From contig NZ_JAMFTH010000005.1 in the NCBI RefSeq assembly GCF_024195295.1, forward strand, positions 62,001 through 126,000: a DNA stretch of 64,000 nucleotides, in the 5' to 3' direction. The notes beneath the pieces are model-generated. The model saw only the letters and a list, made by a program, of their open reading frames with translations, was not told the origin of the DNA and did no database searches. The position numbers were made by a program, and so were the translations under genes. The DNA is from Gilvimarinus xylanilyticus (GTDB lineage Bacteria; Pseudomonadota; Gammaproteobacteria; Pseudomonadales; Cellvibrionaceae). Positions 16,992 to 24,560 of this stretch are shown here, in pieces (within the stretch, counting starts at the first letter, position 1; each line of letters opens with the position of its first letter).

Positions 16992-18838
16992 AAATAATCC
17001 GCACGCTCTTGCTTGGCGCCGCTATAACCACCTTTGGCACTGCCCAAGGAGCCGAGGTTGAACGCATAGAACCGCCTTTTTGGTGGGCGGGAATGCAAGC
17101 GAATACTTTGCAGCTGATGGTATACGGCGACGATATTGGTAGTACCGACTCTGTGGTTATTGACAGCGCCGGAGTTTCGGTAACCCAGCTTCACACCGCC
17201 GATAGCCCCAACTATCTGTTTGTGGATTTAAAGCTCGATGATTCGCTTACCGCTAAGCCGGTCACGCTAAAATTTTACGCCGATCAACAACAAGTGGCCG
17301 ACGCTCAGTATTCTTTTAAAGCCCGGCACGTTAACTCGGCACAACGCAAGGGTTTTTCGGCGCAAGACGTTATTTATTTAATTACGCCCGATCGCTTCGC
17401 CAATGGCGATTTAAATAACGACGAAGTAAAGGGATTACGCGAGGGCATTGACCGACAAGCGCCCGGCGGGCGTCACGGAGGCGATATTGCCGGCGTGATT
17501 CAACACCTGGACTATCTTGCCGACATGGGCTTTACCCAGCTATGGTTAAACCCGGTGTTAGAAAATGCCCAAGCCGAGTATTCCTACCACGGCTATTCCA
17601 CCACCGATTTCTACCGGGTGGATCCACGCATGGGGAGTAATAAGCTCTACGTGTCTCTGTCGGACCAAGCCGCCGATAAAGGCATGGGACTCATTAAAGA
17701 TATTATTCTCAATCACTGTGGTTCCGGCCACTGGTGGATGGACGATTTACCCTTTACCGACTGGATAAACTACAACGCCTCCTTCTCTCCCACCAGCCAC
17801 CGACGCGAATCCCTGCGCGACCCACATGCAGCCGAAGTAGACAAACAGGAATTTAACGACGGCTGGTTTGTTCCCACCATGCCGGATTTAAATCAGCGCA
17901 ACCGGTTTATGGCCCGCTACCTGATTCAAAATTCTATTTGGTGGGTAGAGTACGCGGGGCTTTCGGGCATTCGTGTGGACACCTACTCCTACCCGGACAA
18001 AACATTTTTAACCGGGTGGAGCCGAGCGGTAATGGCCGAATACCCTAACCTGAATATCGTGGGTGAGGAGTGGTCGGAAAACTCGGCCATAGTTGCCTAC
18101 TGGCAAGAGGGCAAGAAAACCTTTGACGGTTATCAGTCTTTTACCCCCAGCATGATGGACTTTCCCTGGCAGCGCGCGCTTTTGAATTCGCTGAACAACG
18201 AGGAGTCCTGGGGCGAGGGAATGGTGCAGATGTATCAGGCACTGAGTAACGATTTTCTATACGCCGACCCGTATAACCTGGTGATCTTCCCCGACAATCA
18301 TGACATGAGCCGGATCTATACATCGCTGAATGAAAACTATGAGCATTGGAAAATGGCGATGATTATGACCCTCACTCTGCGCGGCATACCGCAGATATAT
18401 TATGGCACCGAAATTTTAATGACCAACCCGGGGACCGATGATCACGGAGTAATTCGCACGGATTTTCCCGGCGGCTGGCCCGGCGATAGGGTTAATGCCT
18501 TTAACGCCGAGGGGCTAACCGAACAGCAAGCAAAGGCTCAGGAATTTCTCAAATTCTGGCTTAATTGGCGCAAAACCAGTACCGCTGTTACTCAGGGAAA
18601 ACTGATGCACTATGCGCCTCGCGACAGTGTGTACGTTTATTTTCGCTACACCGATAGCGACACCGTTATGGTGGTGATTAACCACAGCGATTCCCCGCAA
18701 AGCGTAGACCCACAAATTTTCGAGCAGCGATTAGCCGGCTTCACCAAAGCGCACCATGTCGAAAGCGAACAGATAACCACACTGTCGCAAGCGCTGCAAA
18801 GCCGAGCGCAATCGGTTTCAGTGTATGAACTGCAATGA
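16988..18838 (+). CDS. Periplasmic GH13 amylase (cyclomaltodextrinase/neopullulanase-like)
   Basis: 616 residues. A signal peptide (MKIIRTLLLGAAITTFGTAQGA) predicts periplasmic location. An N-terminal Ig-like domain (VERIEPPFWWAGMQANTLQLMVYG) typical of cyclomaltodextrinases, neopullulanases and SusA-like enzymes spans to about 115. The GH13 barrel has catalytic Asp331 (SGIRVDTYSYP), Glu360 (IVGEEW) and Asp439 (FPDNHDMSR). It should cut maltodextrins or cyclodextrins that enter through the TonB receptor into short sugars for the MFS transporter. Its TGA stop lies inside the first operator of the next promoter (18836-18849). Confidence 0.9.
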   Translation: MKIIRTLLLGAAITTFGTAQGAEVERIEPPFWWAGMQANTLQLMVYGDDIGSTDSVVIDSAGVSVTQLHTADSPNYLFVDLKLDDSLTAKPVTLKFYADQQQVADAQYSFKARHVNSAQRKGFSAQDVIYLITPDRFANGDLNNDEVKGLREGIDRQAPGGRHGGDIAGVIQHLDYLADMGFTQLWLNPVLENAQAEYSYHGYSTTDFYRVDPRMGSNKLYVSLSDQAADKGMGLIKDIILNHCGSGHWWMDDLPFTDWINYNASFSPTSHRRESLRDPHAAEVDKQEFNDGWFVPTMPDLNQRNRFMARYLIQNSIWWVEYAGLSGIRVDTYSYPDKTFLTGWSRAVMAEYPNLNIVGEEWSENSAIVAYWQEGKKTFDGYQSFTPSMMDFPWQRALLNSLNNEESWGEGMVQMYQALSNDFLYADPYNLVIFPDNHDMSRIYTSLNENYEHWKMAMIMTLTLRGIPQIYYGTEILMTNPGTDDHGVIRTDFPGGWPGDRVNAFNAEGLTEQQAKAQEFLKFWLNWRKTSTAVTQGKLMHYAPRDSVYVYFRYTDSDTVMVVINHSDSPQSVDPQIFEQRLAGFTKAHHVESEQITTLSQALQSRAQSVSVYELQ

Positions 18839-18917
18839 ATACGTATGTAATTCAGCACTGCATAAGAACTGAATACGTATGCAGTGTGTTGTTTGGTCTA
18901 AGGGCCAAGCCTAGTAT
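18836..18917 (+). promoter_or_regulatory. Starch-regulon promoter of the TonB receptor unit
   Basis: Operators TGAATACGTATGTA (18836-18849, overlapping the amylase stop codon) and TGAATACGTATGCA (18870-18883) have centres 34 bp apart. Five bp after the proximal operator comes TTGTTT (18889-18894), then 17 nt and TAGTAT (18912-18917) followed by TAACC. The predicted start is near 18924, leaving a ~90-nt leader. The layout is the same as at 15.2 and 23.4 kb. Confidence 0.75.
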
Positions 18918-19013
18918 TAACCATAGGTAATGTTGGCTTAATAAGATAATCACCGGCATCCGATTTAGACAAGACAGAACAATAAATTATTATCCTGGCG
19001 AGAGGATCCAATC

Positions 19014-21842
19014 ATGATAAAACGTAAGTTCAATCCCGCTCTGGCACTCGTATCGACTGTGGCTATGGCCGCAGGCTCTATCGATGTGTACGCCCAAGAC
19101 GAACCCATGCTGGAAGAAGTGGTGGTAACCGGCTTTCGCTCGGTTATCGAGCGCTCGCAAGAGATCAAGCGCGAAAGCACTTCGGTAACCGAAGCCTTAA
19201 CCGCCGAAGATATCGGTAAACTTCCCGACACCAGTATCGCCGAATCGCTGGCACGTCTGCCCGGTTTGGCCGGCGAGCGCCGCGATGGTCGCACCAGTGG
19301 CCTGTCCGTGCGCGGTTTTAACGAAAACTATGTAGGCACTACTCTGAATGGCCGTGAACTTCTCGGCATGGGTGATAACCGGGGTGTGGAATACGATCTG
19401 TACCCGGCCGAAATTATCAATCAAGTTGTGGTGTATAAAACCCCCGACGCCAGCCTGATGACTCAGGGCGTGGGCGGTACCGTGGATATGCGCACTATTC
19501 GCCCGCTGGATAACGACCGTATTCTGGCGTTTAACGCCAGCTACGAACAAAACGGTATGGAATCGGCCAACCCCGACTTTGATGACAAGGGCCACCGTCT
19601 GGCTTTTACCTACTCCGACTCTTTTGCCGATAACACTCTGGGTGTATCCCTGTCGCTGGCCTCTATGGAGTCGCCCAGCCAAGAGCAGTACTTTCGCAAC
19701 TGGGGCTTTGCCAACGTTACTGGCAACGCCACTGTAGCCGATGGCGTCACCTTGGCAGGCGATGAGGTTATCATCGGCGGCCACGACTCATTCGTACGAT
19801 CAGGCTTAATGGAACGCGACTCGGTGGCGGGCGTAGTACAGTACGAACCCACCGACCGCCTCAGCATTACCGTCGATGCGCTTTACATCGATTTTCGCGA
19901 GGACAAAGTATTCCGTGGCCTGGAAGAGGGTGGCGCCGAGTGGGGCACACCCAACTACACGGTTACCGGCGTTGAAGACGGCCTGGTGACCAGCGGTTAC
20001 TTTGAGGGCTTCCACTCGGTAATGCGCAACGATGCCGAACGCAAAGACGCCGAGTTGACCACCTTTGGCGTGAACGTGGAATACAATATTAGCGATGACT
20101 GGTCGGTGGCTTTTGACGCGTCTACTGGCGATGTGGAAAAAACCATCACCAACATTGAAAGCTACTCGGGCGTGGGTCGCGCTCAGTCACCCACTCAGGG
20201 CCCTGCCACCGCACGTGCCTGGACCATGACCGATACCGGCGTTATGTACAGCGCCCACCCCAGTATTAACGCCCCCGATTTATCCGACCCCGATCTGGTT
20301 CGCCTGGCCGGACCACAAGCCTGGGGTGGCTCGCTGGCACCGGTAGAAGAGTTCCAGGCTAGTGAAGGTCAACCCATGGGTTACGCCACCGCTCAGGATG
20401 GATTTGTTAACTCGCCTGACTTTGATGAAACCCTGGACAGCTTCCGCATGACCGTAAACGGCGAGGTTGACTGGGGTCTGATCAGTGGTCTGGAGATGGG
20501 TGTGAACTATTCGGATCGCTCTAAGACTAAGCTGAACACCGGGGCCTACCTAACCGCACCTACCTGGCCCAGCGACGGGCCTGTTCCCGAGGAATATTAT
20601 GTGGGCAGTGCCAACCTGGACTTTATCGGCCTTGGTAACATAGTCGCTTACGACTCCATCGCGCTGTATCAAAGCGGCTTCTACACTGAAACTGCAGCCG
20701 AAGATCTGGAAACAGGCCGAAAGGGCGACACTTACACCGTCGATGAAGAGATCACTACTGTCTACGCCATGGCCGATCTGGCTGCCGATTTCGGCGGTGT
20801 AGAGATGACCGGTAATGTGGGTGTGCAATACGTGGATACCGATCAGCAGTCTACCGGTTTTGGCTCTTACACCGGCCCAGATTTGTATGTGTTGGCGACG
20901 CCTGTCAGTGGCGGTGCCAGCTTTGGTAAGTGGCTGCCCAGCATGAACCTGAACTTTATGTTGGCCGACGATCACACTGTGCGTTTCGCCGCGTCTAAAA
21001 CCATTAGCCGCCCTCGCATGGACGATATGCGTCCCAATAACACTGTGAATTTTTCATTCAATGATGCGCAAATCCTGGAACCCTCGGACATCAACAACAG
21101 CCCCTGGAGCGGTAGCTCGGGCAACCCCGAACTGCGTCCGCTAGAGGCAAATCAGTATGACCTGTCCTACGAGTGGTACTTTGCCGCCGATGGTATGTTA
21201 GGCGCTGCCGTGTTCTACAAAGATTTGGTCAATTGGCATCGCGAAGGGGAAACGGTCGCAGATTTTACCCCCTACTACATTCCCGGGTATCACCAAAGTG
21301 CTAACACCGGCGAACCCCCAGTGCTGTTTGAAGGCTTGGTCACCAATCGCGAAGATGGTTTGACGGGTGAGGTTAACGGGATTGAATTGCAAGCAAGTTT
21401 GCCTTTCCATTTACTCAGCGAATCCTTAGACGGCTTTGGTCTGCTGGCCAGCGCCACCTTTAACGATGGCGAACTGGACGACGACTCGGAAGTGCCCGGC
21501 CTGTCGGACGAAATTTATCAGCTGACGGCATACTACGAGCGCGGCGGTTTTGAGTTCCGTATCAGCGGTCGCAAGCGTTCTGAGTATCTGACCGAAACTC
21601 GTGGCACCAGCCTGTCACTGGTAGACACCACCAGCCAGGGTTCAGAGCTGTGGGATGCGCAAATTGGCTACGACTTTAGCGAATCGGGCATCGAGTCACT
21701 GTACGGCTTAAGTGTTACGCTACAGGCGCAAAACCTGACCGACGAAGACACGGTGCAGTTTAACGAAGGCGATCCTCGCCAGATTACTCAGTACCAAAGC
21801 TTTGGCGCCAACTACTTGTTGGGTGTTAACTACAAGTTCTAG
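19014..21842 (+). CDS. TonB-dependent receptor for maltodextrin (MalA-like)
   Basis: 942-residue outer-membrane receptor. Signal peptide (cleavage near VYAQ, about residue 26), TonB box LEEVVVTGFRS, then a plug with TEALTAEDIGKLPDTSIAESLARLPGLAGERRDGRTSGLSVRGFN and the barrel ending in GVNYKF. EDIGKLPD plus SLARLPG is the signature of the large carbohydrate-linked TonB receptor class found in Caulobacter, Xanthomonas and Alteromonadales. With GH15, GH13 and an MFS sugar transporter sharing operators, maltodextrin or cyclodextrin import is the likely role. GAGAGGA precedes the ATG. A strong terminator follows, then the halogenase-like gene. Confidence 0.9.
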   Translation: MIKRKFNPALALVSTVAMAAGSIDVYAQDEPMLEEVVVTGFRSVIERSQEIKRESTSVTEALTAEDIGKLPDTSIAESLARLPGLAGERRDGRTSGLSVRGFNENYVGTTLNGRELLGMGDNRGVEYDLYPAEIINQVVVYKTPDASLMTQGVGGTVDMRTIRPLDNDRILAFNASYEQNGMESANPDFDDKGHRLAFTYSDSFADNTLGVSLSLASMESPSQEQYFRNWGFANVTGNATVADGVTLAGDEVIIGGHDSFVRSGLMERDSVAGVVQYEPTDRLSITVDALYIDFREDKVFRGLEEGGAEWGTPNYTVTGVEDGLVTSGYFEGFHSVMRNDAERKDAELTTFGVNVEYNISDDWSVAFDASTGDVEKTITNIESYSGVGRAQSPTQGPATARAWTMTDTGVMYSAHPSINAPDLSDPDLVRLAGPQAWGGSLAPVEEFQASEGQPMGYATAQDGFVNSPDFDETLDSFRMTVNGEVDWGLISGLEMGVNYSDRSKTKLNTGAYLTAPTWPSDGPVPEEYYVGSANLDFIGLGNIVAYDSIALYQSGFYTETAAEDLETGRKGDTYTVDEEITTVYAMADLAADFGGVEMTGNVGVQYVDTDQQSTGFGSYTGPDLYVLATPVSGGASFGKWLPSMNLNFMLADDHTVRFAASKTISRPRMDDMRPNNTVNFSFNDAQILEPSDINNSPWSGSSGNPELRPLEANQYDLSYEWYFAADGMLGAAVFYKDLVNWHREGETVADFTPYYIPGYHQSANTGEPPVLFEGLVTNREDGLTGEVNGIELQASLPFHLLSESLDGFGLLASATFNDGELDDDSEVPGLSDEIYQLTAYYERGGFEFRISGRKRSEYLTETRGTSLSLVDTTSQGSELWDAQIGYDFSESGIESLYGLSVTLQAQNLTDEDTVQFNEGDPRQITQYQSFGANYLLGVNYKF

Positions 21843-21865
21843 TCTGGTTTAAAGTATGTCGCTAT

Positions 21866-21907
21866 AGCCCTGCTACACTTTCCCTGTGTAGCGGGGCTTT
21901 TTTTATC
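21866..21907 (+). terminator. Intrinsic terminator after the TonB receptor
   Basis: AGCCCTGCTACAC pairs with GTGTAGCGGGGCT (one wobble/mismatch, 5-6 nt loop), followed by a run of seven or more T. It lies 24 nt after the receptor stop and 15 nt before the halogenase-like ATG, so the downstream gene needs read-through. Confidence 0.85.
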
Positions 21908-21921
21908 GCGGAGCGGTTAAC

Positions 21922-23412
21922 ATGAACACAAGAATAAAAAACATCGTCGTGCTAGGCGGGGGCACCGCAGGTTGGATGAGCGCGGCTTTGCTCAAAAAAG
22001 TATTGGGCGGCAGCGTCAATATTACTTTGGTAGAGTCCGACGAAATTGCCACCGTGGGCGTGGGCGAGGCCACTATTCCGCCCATTCAGCACGTCAACCG
22101 GGTACTGGGTATCAATGAGGCGGAGTTTCTGCGTGAGACTAACGCCACTATGAAGCTCGCCATTAAATTTGAAAACTGGTATCGCCAGGGTCAGGGCTAC
22201 TTTCATACCTTTTCATCCCCGGGCCAAAGCAGTGCCTTTTGTCAGTTTCATCACTACTGGTTGCGGGCCAAACGCGCAGGTTTAGGAAAAGATTTATGGG
22301 ATTACGATTTAAACTATTTGGCGTTAAGCGCGGGAAAGTTTGCCAAGCTTGAAACCCGCGATCCGCGTTTGGAGCTTCCCTACGCCTATCATTTTGATGC
22401 GGGGCTCTACGGCGCCTACTTGCGTAAAATCAGTCAAGCATTGGGCGTAAAGCGAATAGAGGGCAAGGTTAATCACACCACCATCAACCAAGACACAGGC
22501 GCGGTGGAACAATTGCTACTGGCCTCGGGTGTAGCTGTCAGTGGTGATTTATTTATCGACTGCTCCGGTTTTCGCGCTCTGTTATTGCAACAAAAACTCG
22601 GGGTTGGCTTTGACGATTGGAGCCATTGGCTGCCCTGTGACCGAGCCGTGGCTGTGCCCTCAGAGCGCCTGGCACAAACTCGTCCTTACACTCGTGCGAT
22701 CGCGCATCATTCCGGCTGGCAGTGGCAAATTCCGTTGCAACATCGTCAAGGCAATGGCCTGGTCTACAGCAGCCGCTTTAGCAGCGATGAGCAGGCCACG
22801 CAAACCCTGTTGCAGAATCTAGAATGCCAACCTGTAGCCGACCCTAGGGTCATTCACTTTCGCACCGGACGGGCGCGGCAACAATGGCATAAAAATGTGA
22901 TTGGGGTGGGCCTGGCCAGCGGTTTTTTAGAGCCTTTGGAATCCACCAGTATTCATCTGGTGCAATCGGCCATTGTGCGCTTGCTTAAGTATTTTCCTCA
23001 CACGGGAATTCAGGCCGATGTTGTTAAACAGTACAACCAAGAGTCGCGTATTGAATATGAACAGGTGCGGGACTTTTTAATTCTGCACTATAAGCTTAAT
23101 CGCCGTGAAGACAGCGAGTTTTGGCAGCAGATGGCGCGCATAAGTATTCCCGAGAGTTTGCAGCATAAAATCGATGTGTTTGCGGCTCAGGGCGTACTGG
23201 TACGCGAGCGCAATGATATTTTTGCCGAATCATCCTGGCTGCAATTGCTGCTGGGGCAAGGAGTAGAACCGCGCGACCACCATCCCCTGGCGGGCGCTAT
23301 GGATGAAGCCCAACTAGCAAACTTTATGCAGCAGACCGAACAGCTAAAACGCGAACCGATCACGGCCATGCACTTTCACGATGATTTCTTACAGCGCTTT
23401 GACCAAGCTTGA
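21922..23412 (+). CDS. Tryptophan-halogenase-like flavoprotein of a TonB/sugar locus
   Basis: 496-residue FAD-dependent protein of the tryptophan halogenase family. FAD motif GGGTAGW (12-18), the halogenase signature WQWQIP (Trp266/Trp268), a Lys at 78 in ATMKLAIKFENW matching the catalytic Lys79 of PrnA, and Glu340 in LEPLESTS matching PrnA Glu346 are all present. Many members of this family sit beside TonB receptors in polysaccharide loci, where no halogenated product is known, so the substrate is open: halogenation is possible but not shown. GGAG precedes the ATG. The TGA stop overlaps an operator (23410-23423). Confidence 0.88.
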   Translation: MNTRIKNIVVLGGGTAGWMSAALLKKVLGGSVNITLVESDEIATVGVGEATIPPIQHVNRVLGINEAEFLRETNATMKLAIKFENWYRQGQGYFHTFSSPGQSSAFCQFHHYWLRAKRAGLGKDLWDYDLNYLALSAGKFAKLETRDPRLELPYAYHFDAGLYGAYLRKISQALGVKRIEGKVNHTTINQDTGAVEQLLLASGVAVSGDLFIDCSGFRALLLQQKLGVGFDDWSHWLPCDRAVAVPSERLAQTRPYTRAIAHHSGWQWQIPLQHRQGNGLVYSSRFSSDEQATQTLLQNLECQPVADPRVIHFRTGRARQQWHKNVIGVGLASGFLEPLESTSIHLVQSAIVRLLKYFPHTGIQADVVKQYNQESRIEYEQVRDFLILHYKLNRREDSEFWQQMARISIPESLQHKIDVFAAQGVLVRERNDIFAESSWLQLLLGQGVEPRDHHPLAGAMDEAQLANFMQQTEQLKREPITAMHFHDDFLQRFDQA

Positions 23413-23486
23413 ATACGTATACATGATGAATCAATAATTGAATACGTATGTAGTGGCTTGAGCGATGACGAACCCGGGCGTAGTCT
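23410..23486 (+). promoter_or_regulatory. Fourth starch-regulon promoter, facing no annotated gene
   Basis: Operators TGAATACGTATACA (23410-23423, overlapping the halogenase-like stop) and TGAATACGTATGTA (23439-23452) have centres 29 bp apart. Exactly 5 bp after the second comes TTGAGC (23458-23463), 17 nt, then TAGTCT (23481-23486) followed by TAACC, as in the TonB receptor promoter. Transcription would start near 23493 and run toward a terminator at 23592-23617, with only the convergent xerC 3' end beyond. Confidence 0.7.
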
Positions 23487-23492
23487 TAACCT

Positions 23493-23617
23493 GTGAGCTG
23501 CGGAGTGAGTGTATGGGCACACGTCAGGGCCACCGGGTTCTGGGCTCCGCACATGCAAGTTAGGCATGACCTCCTTGTTATTTTATGTCTTGCGCGGCTT
23601 TGGCCGCGCTTTTTTTA
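23493..23617 (+). ncRNA. Candidate starch-regulated small RNA (or small-protein mRNA)
   Basis: About 125 nt lie between the operator-controlled promoter (-10 at 23481-23486) and a strong intrinsic terminator, with no conventional gene. Visible structure: GCGGAG (23500-23505) pairs with CTCCGC (23545-23550), enclosing GTGT/ACAC (23509-23512 with 23519-23522) and CCA/TGG; then CATGC (23552-23556) pairs with GCATG (23564-23568). A single-stranded U-rich stretch then begins with ACCTCCTT (23569-23576), complementary to a Shine-Dalgarno site. This layout is typical of base-pairing sRNAs. A 16-codon ORF (23513-23563, MGTRQGHRVLGSAHAS) with GGAG 7 nt upstream is the alternative reading. It does not resemble 6S, 4.5S, tmRNA or RNase P RNA. 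Function is unknown. Confidence 0.5.
23592..23617 (+). terminator. Strong intrinsic terminator of the candidate small RNA
   Basis: GCGCGGC (23592-23598) and GCCGCGC (23603-23609) form a perfect GC stem with a 4-nt loop, followed by eight T (23610-23617). The T-run reaches into the xerC stop codon on the other strand. Polarity is clearly rightward. Confidence 0.9.
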
Positions 23618-24547
23618 TTCCTCTTCTTTTTCATCTTTGCGCTTTTGCGCCCGCGGATGGGCCTGATCGTAAACCTTGGCTAAATGCTGAAAATCCAAAT
23701 GGGTATAGATTTGCGTCGTGGAAATATTGGCGTGCCCCAGTAGTTCTTGCACCAAACGCAAATCGGAGCTGGACTCCAACATATGACTGGCAAACGAGTG
23801 GCGCAACATATGCGGGTGAACTGGCTGACCAGTCCCCTGCTGCAGGCTAAGTTCATGCAAACGCGCCTGCACCGCGCGCCGACTAATACGTGTACCACGG
23901 CTACTGACAAACAGCGCCGTTTCCGTCGCGGCGGTTTGCTGAGCGCGCAGAGGTAAGTAGGCGTTAATCGCCTCTAAGGCGCAGCGGCCCACGGGCAGCT
24001 GGCGCTGACGATTGCCCTTGCCGGTCACGCGAACCGTTCCCTCCCGTAAGTCCAGATCGATCAGATCAATACCGATAAGCTCGGCAAGGCGCAACCCCGA
24101 GGAGTAAAACAACTCGACCATGGCGCCGTCGCGACGACTGATAAAATCCTCGCCCTGGACCTCAACGTATTGCCCGACCTGATCCACATCCAGCGTTTTA
24201 GGCAGCTTACGCCCCGCTTTAGGTGCCTGCAGTCCTTCGGCAGGGTTTGCCCCCAGCCAGCCGCGCCGGACTCCGTAGCGAAAAAAGCTGCGCAGCGCCG
24301 ACAACCAACGCTGCAGAGATTTACTGCTGGCGCCATTGCGGTGTTGTTCGGCCAATAGCAGCCGCAAGTCCTGCGTGTGGATGGCACTAAGTTGAGTTAT
24401 ATCGCGCGCGTAGGAAAATTTTTGCAGCTTAAGCAGATCGCGCTGGTAGGCCTCGAGGGTGCGCTCGGATACCTGCTTTTCGCTTCGCAGATAGCGGCTA
24501 AAAGCGTCCAGTTCGGCGGCGAAAGGCAAGTCGGGGACAGAGGCCAT
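23615..24547 (-). CDS. xerC: Tyrosine site-specific recombinase XerC
   Basis: 310-residue chromosome-dimer-resolution recombinase. The N-terminal SAM-like domain (FSRYLRSEKQVSERTLEAYQRDL) is followed by the catalytic domain with Arg in YSSGLRLAE, Lys in VTGKGNRQR, HxLRH (HMLRHSFASHML), ELLGHANIST and the nucleophile Tyr in TQIYTHLDF. It follows DUF484 with a 13-nt gap, completing the dapF-DUF484-xerC order standard in gammaproteobacteria. Assignment as XerC rather than XerD rests mainly on this context. Confidence 0.95.
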   Translation of the reverse strand: MASVPDLPFAAELDAFSRYLRSEKQVSERTLEAYQRDLLKLQKFSYARDITQLSAIHTQDLRLLLAEQHRNGASSKSLQRWLSALRSFFRYGVRRGWLGANPAEGLQAPKAGRKLPKTLDVDQVGQYVEVQGEDFISRRDGAMVELFYSSGLRLAELIGIDLIDLDLREGTVRVTGKGNRQRQLPVGRCALEAINAYLPLRAQQTAATETALFVSSRGTRISRRAVQARLHELSLQQGTGQPVHPHMLRHSFASHMLESSSDLRLVQELLGHANISTTQIYTHLDFQHLAKVYDQAHPRAQKRKDEKEEE

Positions 24548-24560
24548 GGCGCCGCCGCGT

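Noticed and set aside
23471-23550. H-type pseudoknot (AACCCGG/CCGGGTT interleaved with GCGGAG/CTCCGC)
   Set aside because: The first strand lies in the -35/-10 spacer of the proposed promoter, so it would not be in the RNA if transcription starts near 23493.
23376-23567. 63-codon minus-strand frame with AAGGAGG before its ATG
   Set aside because: The ribosome site is only 2 nt from the ATG, too close, and the frame runs antisense into the halogenase-like gene. The same bases read as an anti-Shine-Dalgarno segment on the plus strand, where promoter and terminator support transcription.
23460-23617. Possible 6S, 4.5S or tmRNA gene
   Set aside because: None of the diagnostic sequences (6S central bubble, the SRP GGAAG-type tetraloop region, tRNA-like ends with a tag frame) are present.
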